64,000 nt of DNA. Origin: Zychaea mexicana (lineage: Eukaryota; Mucoromycota; Mucoromycetes; Mucorales; Lichtheimiaceae). The notes beneath the pieces are model-generated. The model made no database searches. It was not told the DNA's origin and saw only the letters and a list, made by a program, of their open reading frames with translations. Numbering within the stretch: position 1 is the stretch's first letter; each line of letters begins with the position of its first letter. This document shows positions 23,796 to 34,171 of this stretch, piece after piece. The position numbers were made by a program, and so were the translations under genes. The stretch spans positions 372,001 to 436,000 of the forward strand of contig NW_026516672.1 in the NCBI RefSeq assembly GCF_025766255.1, in the 5' to 3' direction.

Positions 23796-24099
23796 ATGTT
23801 GTTGTTGGTGGTGGATGACCCCAGAGCGTGGCAGAAGTGCCTCTTGTTCTTCTACTTCTTCATCTTTCCCCACACCCCCCAACCTCACGCTCTCCCGAAG
23901 CTCCTTGTCTGAACTCTCCATGACGATGCAAACCCGCGCTGGCAGTCTCTCTTTTTTCGGGCTTCTTGGTAAACACAGGCACATGTAATACCCAAACGGG
24001 AGGTGATGCAACATGCAAAGCTACTTTTGGATGTGTGAGCGAACTCCGCGCATATGTTCAATGCGTGGAACTGCCGTCCATGATTGTTTTTGAAAAGAG
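23383..24099. other. GRR1 leader region with CAG/CAA repeat
   Basis: On the minus strand this holds an open stretch from ATG 23921 through a run of about 13 glutamine codons (23760-23805), followed by CT-rich sequence ending in a good acceptor (CCTCCAG at about 23450). It is probably the 5' exon or leader of the GRR1-like gene. No other gene is seen. Confidence 0.45.
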
Positions 24100-25331
24100 C
24101 TAATGCAGTAATTTAATCACTTTATCCAAATCAATGTGCTTCATCTTTGTTCCACTGCTGTTGCTAGTACTATTAATACTACTAGAAGAGGATGCGTCGC
24201 TGTCGTTGCTGTTATCATCCACCATCGTCAACTCGAGCGCATCCTGGATCGTCATTGTACCTTGACGTGTTCTCTTCAATCCTGTCATGTGGGAATAAGA
24301 ACCAAGCGCAAGCCCAATGTCATGGACTAAACTCCGCATATACGTCCCTCCGCCGCATTCGACCCGATAGACCGCATACGGATGATGGAACTCGACCAGA
24401 TCTAGGGCCAGTATCTGAACCTGACGTGGTTCGATTGGTCGAGGTAGAGCAATGCCTTGTCTTGCATAATCATAGGCACGCTTGCCCTGGATTGAGATGG
24501 CGGAATATCTATGTTATACAAGTTAGCCTACTGATGATAACAATAATAACAACAACAACAACATTGACCCAAAATGGAGAATGAGACTTGCATTGGTGGT
24601 ACTTGGGTGATCTCTCCTTTGAATTGAGGTAGGATCGACAATAAGCTTTGCCGGCTGATATGACTTGTCGATCCACTATGTGTGATAGTGCCTTCGCTGT
24701 CGTAACTATCCGTCGCCTGTCCGAATTTTGCTAATACGAGATACTCCTGTTTTAATGTGAGTGAGGAAGCGTGTATACAAGAAGAGGAGAAAGAGAAGAA
24801 GGGATAAATCACTCTACTAGCAATCAACCCGCATAATAAAGTGTATCTGTAGTAAAAGTAGCACTTGCCTTGGTACAATGCAAAAAGTCGTGCAGTTTTT
24901 TGCAGCCATCGCCAACCCCCAATACTGTCGAAATTTTCAGTTCATCTAAATTGCACGAGCTTCTTTCTAATTAAAGCACTTCCTTACTTAATACGCCTTC
25001 TGCCAACGGATCCTAAAAATAATCTTAGCCATTTTTCATATCGCCAATCATTCTTCTACCCCTGTAGCAGCGCATACACACGCTCGACACACTTTCTCTT
25101 CTGTCTAATATTGGCACTTGTAATATTTACCAAGGTGCCTCCATGACCAATCTTAATCTTGTCACGATTCTTAAGCTTTTTGGTAAAGTCCATACGCAAT
25201 CGCAGTTGTTCCGAAAGTGAATCTTGAACCATATTCACTGCATCGCGCGAAGTGTAACCGGTGGGCTTGTAGACAGAAAAGACACCATTGAGTGCGTGTC
25301 GTAATGATCGTACTGATGATTTTGACGCCAT
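24100..25331 (-). CDS. PUS4: tRNA pseudouridine-55 synthase (TruB/Pus4 family)
   Basis: Five exons, complement(24100..24508, 24589..24746, 24869..24924, 24988..25012, 25131..25331), give about 282 residues. The enzyme converts U55 of the tRNA T-loop to pseudouridine. Family motifs appear in order: GVFSVYKPTGYTSRDAVNMV, IGHGGTL|DPLAEGVL (catalytic Asp, residue 68, first codon of the 25-nt exon), LGVGDGCKKLHDFL, FGQATDSYDSEGTI, QVPPMQ|YSAISIQGKRAYDYAR and VECGGGTYMRSLVHDIG. The acidic/Ser-rich C-terminal tail is extra. Two junctions are odd: intron 3 has a GC donor (AAG|GCAAGT), and intron 4 cannot be joined in frame with standard GT-AG borders. The domain order leaves little doubt about identity. 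Confidence 0.85.
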
Positions 25332-27274
25332 TTTTACTGTTGTTGTTGTTGTACTATTATCAACAATTAAAGAGAACACAAAATTCAATGACTGCTGCTG
25401 AACTTTAGATAGCTGAGGGGGACGACATTTGACAACACCCTAAAAATTTTGGAGAATTTGCTGCTGGACTTGCCAGCATAGCTGAACAGGCAAACAAAGG
25501 TGGCTATTTAGGATACATATCAGCAGCTATCATCATCGACGTTACTTGTAAGCATTGTGTACTTGTGTATGGTATCAGAGAGAAGCGTCACCATCCACGT
25601 TTCAGATCCGGCGATGGGCGTCTGAGATGTGCGTGCAGGTGGATAATCATCCATGCTGTCTTGATTAGGACTAACAGAGGCAACACAAATAAAACTTTGA
25701 ATAGGCTAGCCTTGGCATTTAACGCAAAAAGCTTCTATTCATGGATGTCCTTTTAACAATCACGGACCCTCAGTGCGATGCGTTGACGATACTCAGTGTA
25801 GCGAAAGTCAATTGCAAGAGAAGATAAGCTGTTCCTTTTTATAGTGGGCTTTGTTTGCTTGCACTAGCTGTTTTGCTCGTGCTTTGGCATAGACGGCATG
25901 GAATTAAGGGACGAATGGAAGCTATGGGACACGTTGACTATAATGAGTGTTTTACTTGTAAATTAGTGTTATTGTATCAAGCATTAGCCTTTCTATGCAT
26001 ACCTTCCTCTTATTCTCCATAAACACTTGCATTGTCAATAATATTTACTCTTTCCATTGTTCATTTTTCACTGAATCGATCAATTTAAAAGAACGCTTCT
26101 TGCAGCAACGTTCTCTACGCAGCTAATAGCTGATGTCGGAAGGAATTATAACACCATCAATAGTGCTGCTGCTACGTCTACCATTACGAGTCCGGCAATA
26201 TACAGGGTCTTTAAGCAGCCGGATTTTCTCTTTTTCTTTGCCTGTACGCATGATTGGAAGCTGCAACAGCAATGAGTACTCTTGTCAAACCTGTAGTAAG
26301 TAGTAATGGGATCATGACTACCTTCTCCATTTAATGGCTGTAGTAGTGAGCGCCAAATGTAATATTTACTAATGTTTTCTCTAATAAAAAAAAATACTTG
26401 TGCCGCTAAAAGGATTTTCGTTGTTGTAAGCATGTACTGACCTAGTTCATTCTTCACCCAAGCTATTGGCTTGATTAGTATGATGCTAGAAGCACTTTGC
26501 TCGGAACCTTAATGTAAAAAAACTACGACTCACCATATCCAACAATTGCTAGTGGGGGTTTTTGCCGCTGTCATGAATAAGCAAAATATATAGCATCCAA
26601 GAGCCTATTACACCAGCCGTGACCCCTGTGCAGCAGTCATTATTGCCACAAGGGTGGGGATCATCTGGCCGGTAAGGACGAAAGTCAACTCGTACTGATT
26701 ACATTGATCAGTGATGTATAGTATATTACTTGCTCTATATTTCTCGCGCGGTCACACATTAAATTCGTTCTACTGCATTGGTTTGATTTGACGTGCAATA
26801 ACAACAGATTGGTAGCTATATATATCACTTTAAACGCACTACACCACTCTCTGTCGAAGATTTTTATTCATTCATATGGTAGTTGTGATAAGCATTAGGT
26901 TGTCTTGAGAAACAAAAAGACAGTAATAATTGCCGCACAGATGATAATGTCTTCTTGCATGAATTAAACGGGACTTTGACATGCATCCATCCACTGTGTG
27001 GGACATTCAACCCCACCACCAACAACAACATGTTAGTCAACTGATCAGAGCATCCTTATAGCTAGGTCATCACAACAATGTGGGCAAGTGCGGGCAGAAT
27101 GACCGACAGCAAACAAGTTTGTTTATATTGCTCCGCAGCTCGCTAACATAACCAACACCGGCTACTCGCCTGACTTTCCCTTTCTTTTCCTGTTGTCCAA
27201 CCACACTTACTTTTCTTCTCTTTCTTTCTCTTTATCTATCACTCATTTTTTTTACACACAACGTCCTTTCTGTT
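25332..27274. other. Gene-free interval
   Basis: This runs 1.9 kb between PUS4 and the prolidase gene. The left end is the PUS4 promoter (CAA repeat at 25338-25355) and the right end is a CT-rich leader from 27170. Open frames in between (for example 26146-26457 -) lack motifs. No RNA gene is recognised. Confidence 0.5.
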
Positions 27275-29229
27275 ATGCCTCCAATCTTCTCGAGCGATAG
27301 GCTTCCTACAAAAGAGCATTATTTCAAAATCAAACGACTCCTTAACCCTGATAAGAACAGTCGCGGGATCATTTATCACCGAGGTGCCGACATAGAGCTA
27401 CGAGATGATACCGACGTTGAACTCGACTTTCGAAACGAAAGCAACTTTGTCTACTTGACTGGTAAATAAAATTAAAGATGGTTTTCTTTTGTTGTTCTCG
27501 CATTCATAACAATGCCAATGCTTTCTCTTTTCCTTCGCAGGTGTGGAAGAAGCAGGTTTCCACGTCGTCATTGATCTCTTCACAGACCTCGTCTACTTGA
27601 TTCCACCAACCGTCCCTGACAATGAAGTACTATGGTCCGGTGCACCGGACAATGCAGCCGCTCTACTGCAAAAATACGACGCGGACGCAATTGTTTCTGA
27701 AGCTGATTTACCGGGCTTGTTGATGCAAATCGATCCAAATGTCATTCACATCTTGGACACGACCGACACCACTGCGCTCTGTGAAGCTGGGGTGGATTTT
27801 GATAGGCTAGAGTTTACAGCATTAAAGATAGCCATGCATGAAGCACGACTGACTAAGTTTCCGTGGGAGATTGAATTGGTTCGATACGCTTGCCATATCT
27901 CTTCTCATGCACATATCGCGCTTATGCAGCATGTCAAGCCCCGCCAAATGGAAAGGGAGTTGGAAGCCCGTTTTCGCTGGGAATGTGCGCGCAATGGTAA
28001 GGAAACAAGTAGTGGCCTAGAAATGAAGGTGTTTTTCTTTCTTTTCAAAAGTAATTATAGGAGCTAATGTCTTTGATACGGTTGTACGTGGGTGATGCTT
28101 TTACTGTGTAGGAATGCATAGGCAGTGCTACTTACCCATCGTTGCTTCAGGCCCTCGTGCAGCAACACTTCACTACACTAAAAACAACCAAATCATCCCA
28201 TCAGGTCCGCACAGTTTGGTACTCGTGGATGCGGGTGGTGAACGCCGCTGTTATGGAAGGTATTAAGAAAGACTATCTCTTACCACTCTGGAAAACAGCA
28301 AGGGAAGGATGGAGGATAGTAGTAAGAGAGAATACTATTGTCCTGCTGCTTTTACTTACTACTACTGTCTACCGTGATAACCGTTCGAAACAATAGTGAC
28401 GTAACTCGCACGTTTCCTTCTTCCGGTACTTTCAGTCCTGAAGCTAAAACTATTTACGAGATTGTGTTAAAAGCACAAGAGGTACTACGACATTAGAAAA
28501 ATAGTGGGGATATGGCACGAATAACATATTTCTTCTTTATGATAATGATAATAATAAACGGTTCATTTTTAGGCTGTTCTAGAAAAGCTGAAACCAGGTG
28601 TCTTGTGGACGGATATGCATCAACTAGTGGTACGTATTTTAAGCCACGAGCTTGTGCGAATTGGTATCCTTGTCAATGCAGATCCAGAAGAACTGGTCGA
28701 AATGGGTGTTATTCGTGCTTTTTATTTCCATGGTACGTGTATAGAAAAAACTACAATATGCAAGTGTACTCGGGACAGCAGCAAGCAATTTCTCTCCTTA
28801 GAGCTTCAGTGATGCATTAATACTATTTGATGCGTAGGTACTGGTCACTCTGTTGGTTTGGATGTCCACGATGTTGGCGGACGTGGTGCTGGCATTTTAT
28901 CATGCAATTCATCAGCCAAGAATGGAAAATCATCAACGTCGTCGTCAGTTAGCAAGCAACAGTTGCTCACAAAACCACTTGAGGAGCATATGGTTATAAC
29001 CGTTGAACCAGGTTTATACTTCAACGAAACAAGTCTGGCCATGTGGACTAAGGTGCCTTATTTGCGTAAATATTTCAATATGGATCGGATCGAGCAGTAT
29101 CGACCAGTTGGAGGTGTGAGGATTGAAGATACTGTGCTCATCACATCCGACGGTATTGAAAACTTGACAATTGCACCGAAAACTGTCAAGGATATTGAAG
29201 CAGTGATGGCTCTCGATAGGCAACACTGA
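27275..29229 (+). CDS. PEPD: Xaa-Pro dipeptidase (prolidase, M24B)
   Basis: Six exons, 27275..27461, 27541..27996, 28112..28259, 28397..28481, 28573..28732 and 28838..29229, give 475 residues, near the usual prolidase length of about 490. It releases C-terminal proline or hydroxyproline from dipeptides. The N-terminal aminopeptidase-P-like domain includes GVEEAGFHVVIDLFT. The pita-bread catalytic domain shows all five metal ligands: D in LVLVDAGGE, D in GSDVTRTFP, H in GTGHSVGLDVHDVGG, E in VITVEPGLYF and E in VRIEDTVLI. An insertion rich in Ser/Lys (about 28905-28970) lies between the His and first Glu motifs, where prolidases vary. No signal peptide is seen, so it is probably cytosolic. Confidence 0.93.
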
Positions 29230-29648
29230 TGATATAGGCGTCAAAAAGAATAAAAAATTATACCATTTATATCTACACAAAAAAATCAGTTAGCTTCAAC
29301 AAGTATTAATATAGTTTTTATTCAATAGTTGATCTTTTGACTCGTCTGTAGCTATGATACATCTAGTAAAGCAAATACAGACGCCACAAAAAAAAGGCTT
29401 ACATCATACCAATACTACTACTGGGTGACAACGCCATTGATATTAAAGCATTCTTCAACTATTATAGTAGCTTTTACTACTTGTTTTCTATTGACGCACA
29501 TATCATAGAAGAATGAAAGAAATAAATTTTGCTGCCAAACTTCCAAAAAGCATGAAGAATACAGCAATCTCAAGTGCATTAAACTTTGAGTCTTAGAGAG
29601 AAAGACGGCATTGTAGTATAGCTGTATATGTCATACTATATTTTTACT
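29230..29648. other. Short AT-rich spacer
   Basis: This is the 3' flank of the prolidase gene up to the transposable element. It contains AATAAA-like signals (29250-29262, 29520) and no coding exon. Confidence 0.5.
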
Positions 29649-30721
29649 TAGGGGTCGCAATTGGACGGGACGGGTCAAGAAAACACTGATCCAACCCGAC
29701 CTGTTCAACCCGATGGGTCAAAACTCAGGTTGACGGGTCAAGACTGATTTCGATGTGGTGATGAAGGAAGTGTCAATCAACCTGAACTTGAGCACTGGAA
29801 GTGCAAAAGCTCATATATGTATACACAGCTCTCCAAGATGATGGCACGCGAATTCCTAACAGTGCAAGAAGCAACATATACGTTTTGTAATATGATTATT
29901 CTTAAAGGTAAAGGGTTTTGTGCCATCACAAAAAAAATCACTTAGGCTCACATGCATTAAAGAAAGCATAATATTAAAAGTGTGGTTGAAAATCGATGAC
30001 TTCCCTATATGCCCATAATCCTTTTCCCTTACTTTCCCCTTTTCTTTTCACTTCTTCCTTCTTCCTTCTTTTTTCTTTTCTCAATTCCTTTTCCGTCTTT
30101 TGTCAAATCTTGTCTCTTACTGCCGCCCTCTATTATCTGTTTTAACTATACTACTACTACTTCTTTACTCCTTTTACATATATTGCTTATATCTTATATA
30201 TTTTATACTCTTGAATATAAAGTATAGTCCCACAATAAAAAGATCATAAGTACATTTTATGTTATAGTTCTATAGCAGATATAGGGTTCTAAACAATAAT
30301 AATTAATTTTGCTGTAAACAGCAAATTAATTCATTATCTTATTAGAGGTCAAGCTCTGAATCTTCGATTCTCTGGGCTGCATCAGTCCCTCCTTGCCTAC
30401 TGATTAATAATATTTATATTAACTATGTTTAGACTTAGAAAATTAAAAAAAAGTCTAAAAAATCATTATTTTTATTTTTTATAAGTCACTGTTAATATTA
30501 GTTAATTAAATGTTAAATAAAATTACATTTGATTTTAACTTTAATGATTAACTCCCATAGTAACAACTACATCTTTAATATAATGATGCCTCCCAATGAG
30601 AAGATTGACTACTTGAATACAAGTACCTCATATATATTATATGCTTACATGGGTTACAACAGTTCAGTGGGTTGGGTCAAGGGTTAGACAGGTTGACCCA
30701 TAGGTCAGATTGCGACCCCTA
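29649..30721. mobile_element. hAT-like non-autonomous element (MITE)
   Basis: The element starts TAGGGGTCGCAAT at 29649 and ends with its reverse complement at 30721 (13-bp terminal inverted repeats). It is flanked by an 8-bp direct repeat TTTTTACT (29641-29648 and 30722-30729). An 8-bp target duplication with a Y-A-R-N-G terminus is the hAT pattern. GGGTCAA hexamer-like subterminal repeats occur on both sides (29677, 29711, 29735 and, at the right, 30675), as in transposase-binding sub-termini. The 1.07-kb interior is AT-rich and has no transposase frame, so mobility would need an enzyme from elsewhere. The matching duplication suggests insertion without major later rearrangement. Confidence 0.75.
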
Positions 30722-31001
30722 TTTTTACTTGTGCTGTTGCCAGTTTTTTTTCTTTATGCTGCAAACCTACATCGGGATTTAAATCGCTGCTCCTAATAAA
30801 ATTACTGAAATTTATTACATAGAAAACCTATTAAAATATGCTGCTAAATTGAATTACTGCAGCTCTTTTCTATTAGCCCACATTTTTTACTCGAAGAGTT
30901 TGTGGATATAATTTTTATTTATTTTTTAGTATAAAAAGTTAGCATTATTTTGACAATGTGACGTAGTACGTATAAGTCTATAAATGTTTCACAATCACAA
31001 C

Positions 31002-31083
31002 GTCAGTTTGTCCGAGTGGTTAAGGAGAGGGACTTGAAATCCCTTGGGCTCTGCCCGCGCAGGTTCAAACCCTGCAGCTGACG
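31002..31083 (+). tRNA. tRNA-Ser (anticodon UGA)
   Basis: An 82-nt class II tRNA. The acceptor stem GTCAGTT pairs with AGCTGAC, with one G-U. The D-arm TCCGAGTGGTTAAGGA, the anticodon stem AGGGA-CTTGAAA-TCCCT with TGA in the loop, a long variable arm (GGGC-TCT-GCCC) and the T-arm GCAGG-TTCAAAC-CCTGC are all in place. The extended variable arm and TGA anticodon identify serine (reads UCA). No intron is seen in the anticodon loop. A T4 run just downstream (31084-31087) fits Pol III termination. It lies between two transposable elements. Confidence 0.95.
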
Positions 31084-31291
31084 TTTTGTCATTCTTTTGG
31101 ACATGTTTTTTTTTGATTTTTGGTTCATCGATTTTTTCCTACTATTATATCATGATAATATACTATTTTTGACATATATTGTAGTCATGATTATTTATGC
31201 TACTTTTTTACTATAAAATAACATACTTAACTACTTTATATTAGTATCAATAAGTGCTCTGTCATAGTACTTACTGGTGCATTCAGTCGAG

Positions 31292-31485
31292 TACAGTACC
31301 TGCTCGTTAAACCACCAATCACCTTCAAAACGATATTTCGTTAAACCGATCAATTCCCCAAAATACCAGCTTGGTAAGCAGTATCTATGTCATATAGTGG
31401 AACCTCAATCTTTAAACCGATCATTCGTTAAACCGATCACTTTCTCGAAAAACAGAGGTGATCGGTTTAACGAGCGGGTACTGTA
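31292..31485. mobile_element. 190-bp pogo/Tc1-like MITE
   Basis: The element runs 31294-31483 with termini CAGTACCTGCTCGTTAAACC and its reverse complement (CAGTACCCGCTCGTTAAACC), one mismatch in 20, flanked by TA dinucleotides (31292-31293, 31484-31485). TA duplication plus a CAGTA start is typical of pogo/Fot1-like elements. The interior repeats CGTTAAACCGATCA-like 14-mers several times and forms a strong hairpin near the right end (ACCGATCAC...GTGATCGGT). It has no coding capacity. Confidence 0.75.
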
Positions 31486-31740
31486 TACATTATAGGAGGC
31501 AGATGTACTGTGTGTTGAGTGCATTCAGACTCCAATGCTATATGGCACTTAGTCAGCTTAAAGCAAATGGACTATATACTACCTGTATGTACGAAAACTT
31601 TATTGAATGACATGAGTGTCAGAAATAGCCGTGACAAAAAGAGCGTTTTAATAAGTCAAGAAGGCTTTCACATAATCTTCGTTATATTGACATTAATCGC
31701 AATCACATTCCCAAGAACAAAGAAAGCTCGCAGCGCCTGC

Positions 31741-32422
31741 TTAATTTTCGAATGAGAGACAAATATCGTGCAACACTTCATCCAATTCGATCAGTTGCAG
31801 GCCGGCTTGTCGTTTACGTAAGTTTTGACCACTTTCTTCAAACTTGCTGTAAAAATGATGCCGTTTGTTTATTCGCAAAAGAACATCGTGTAGCGCTTTG
31901 TTTTCAGTTTTTGATAATTTAAAAAGAAAGAATGTATTCAACTTCATAATACACGAGTCCAATACTGGTTCGCTCACGATGAACACACTAGTGGCAAGTA
32001 TCTTCCGCTGTGTTCTAGAAGAGGCCGCACGACAGTGTTCAAAGCACTGATACGGGAACAGAGAAGGTAGGAAGGATGTAAACTGAGCTCTTTTCGCTGT
32101 TAGTATAGAAACCTTCCAGCTTGCTCAGTTCTTTTAGTATAGCTTCGTCAAAATACAGTATCTTTCATATGTCCTCTTTTTTCCAGTCGCAAGCTATTGC
32201 CAACTGTTACTCAAGCGTTCTCTCTCGGGGCCATCGTGTGGCAGACTTTGCAAGAGACCAGTTTATCTCGGCTTCATGCATTGCGCTATCGATGGTAAGT
32301 ACGGACGAACGTGCGCGACTGAAAGTACTCTCGCACATGCCTTTTTCTAGATATTTTCTAAGTATATCGCCGTTCGCCTTTTGCATCTTAAAACTAGGAC
32401 TCATTACCGCCTTAGCAAGCAT
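31741..32422 (-). pseudogene. Decayed ORF of unknown family
   Basis: On the minus strand a frame starting at 32422 reads MLAKAVMSPSFKMQKANGDI and continues past an in-frame TAA at about 32204, with further sensible sequence (LAIACDWKKEDI, then FDEAILKELSKLEGFY) interrupted by more stops. After a frameshift, a second open piece (31741-31986) is lysine/leucine-rich and ends LIELDEVLHDICLSFEN. The amphipathic, protein-like quality between stops suggests a broken gene, possibly transposon-borne. I do not recognise the family. Confidence 0.4.
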
Positions 32423-34171
32423 TTACAGCCTTGAATAATTTTTTCCGATCAATAAGCATCCTTGAAACAAATTATTTCAGTGTAGACTGAAATAATAGCA
32501 TTGGTGAAGTGTAGTGCCATTATGCATACTCTATCAACTATGAACAAAAAAGTAGATGGAAAAATGAATAGTTTATACATGTGCACAGTTTAATAGCCGC
32601 TGGTGACTACTGGCAAGGATGCCCATATGCACTATGTGGGAGCGATTTCCGTTTTATCCTTTACCTTGCAGCTTTGTGTATAAATTTAATTTTATTGCTC
32701 GTGCTGCTCAAGTGTAACACTCACTGTGCACTTCTGCATATTGCCTTTTGAATATCGGTTTGATGGTTCGTTTTTTAAAGTAAGATGATGCATTTATACG
32801 AATGTGATATACACTGTGTTACTCGTTGCTGAGGTATTTCTAGAGGATGATATCTCCAAATCTTAATAAAGCATTGAGTCTAGTAGGTCTGATCTAGAAG
32901 CTGTCTACACCATGTAAAGATCGCTCGCCTATTTGCTGTAGTATATTGTCTCCCGCAGCAGAGCCTGACGGCTCGTTGTTGTCCTGAAAGGAGGATATCC
33001 AATAGAACGTTTACAACGAAACAGTGTGCAGCGATCCAGACAAGCATGATCTGATGCCTGAACCCTTAAATGATCTCGTATGCTCTTGGGAACACAAAGG
33101 ACAATTTGCAGTCGCAAGTAGCTTAGTACTGGGGCCGTGTTCATGGGATGGGGTGGTAATATGACCAGAAGAAAAAATTAGTATATAAAGCAAGGCTTTG
33201 TTTCCTTGGGCCACCAATTTTCCATGGTGCTTAGTTTTTCGCGTTCTACGAGTGTTATGTAAAAGCTTCGGATAACATTGCTTGTGTCACCGTCATCAAC
33301 CCTTTCGCTTGGAGTTGGGTTTTTAAAAGAAAATTCATGCGTGAAAGGAGCGTTCACGATAATCACTGCGGTGCGCCAATGTCCGCTACAAGCTAAAGAA
33401 CTTATGGTTACTCTACACACACGGCGGTGTGTTACTACGTAGTGTAAAGATTCTTTCATCGCAGCAAGGACAATAACATACAGGAGGAGGCAATAAGCCG
33501 ACGATGATTGTTATCGATAGTAGCTGTTACTTTTGTTTACCGGGGTGTATTTAATTAAAATGTCAGGCTTTTAAGGGTGTTTAATAAGAAAGTGATGTGA
33601 TAATTATTTGATGGGTTATATAGAGTTACAGAGTGAGAGAACAGACCGTTTCGCAACGCGTTTCCATTCAGTGCACAGTCTTATAAGGACTGCTAAAAAG
33701 AAGACGTTCGAAACTCGCAGATCGGATTGGATGGTGTCATAACGAATTTAGAAAGGAAGGTTTGTCACACCCGAGCGCTTTGATCACCCTCCGCCGAGTG
33801 TGAACTGGAGCATCATTTCATCTTCCATCAGCAGCAGTAGTAACGCTTATTGCTTACACATCCTATTCTTCCTGCTTTACTGTTGCATATGCTCTCTTTA
33901 ACATTATTAGTTTGCTGTTCGCATACTTAAAATTCTCTCAGTTATCTTGACAACCCGTACTGAGCTAGGGAACGAGAGACTAAATAGCGTGGCTCTGGGG
34001 TAGAGATCGAAGAGAGGGGTTATACAGCAAGGAAAAAAAAAGTGCCTCGACTTCCGACATGCAACGAGTGACTTGAGAAAATCAATTGAGGCCTTTCCTT
34101 TCGAACCTTTTTTTTTTGGTCAAACAACCACCACCAACAGAAAACCCCATTCCACCGCCCACACAACGCAA
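32423..34171. other. Gene-free interval upstream of the CDC4-like gene
   Basis: 1.7 kb with no supported gene. Open frames on the minus strand (32929-33144, 33178-33459) have no motifs. The right end, from about 33830, is the promoter and leader of the F-box/WD40 gene, with a short A run at 34034-34041 and a T run at 34111-34118. Confidence 0.45.

Noticed and set aside
30009..30227. 72-residue frame in the hAT-like element
   Set aside because: Pyrimidine-rich low-complexity translation, with no transposase motif.
30290..30400. Hairpin AATTAATTTTGCTG...CAGCAAATTAATT followed by a TTCGATTC box, considered as a tRNA-like gene
   Set aside because: No acceptor or anticodon stems can be drawn; it lies inside the AT-rich hAT-like element and is best read as part of it.
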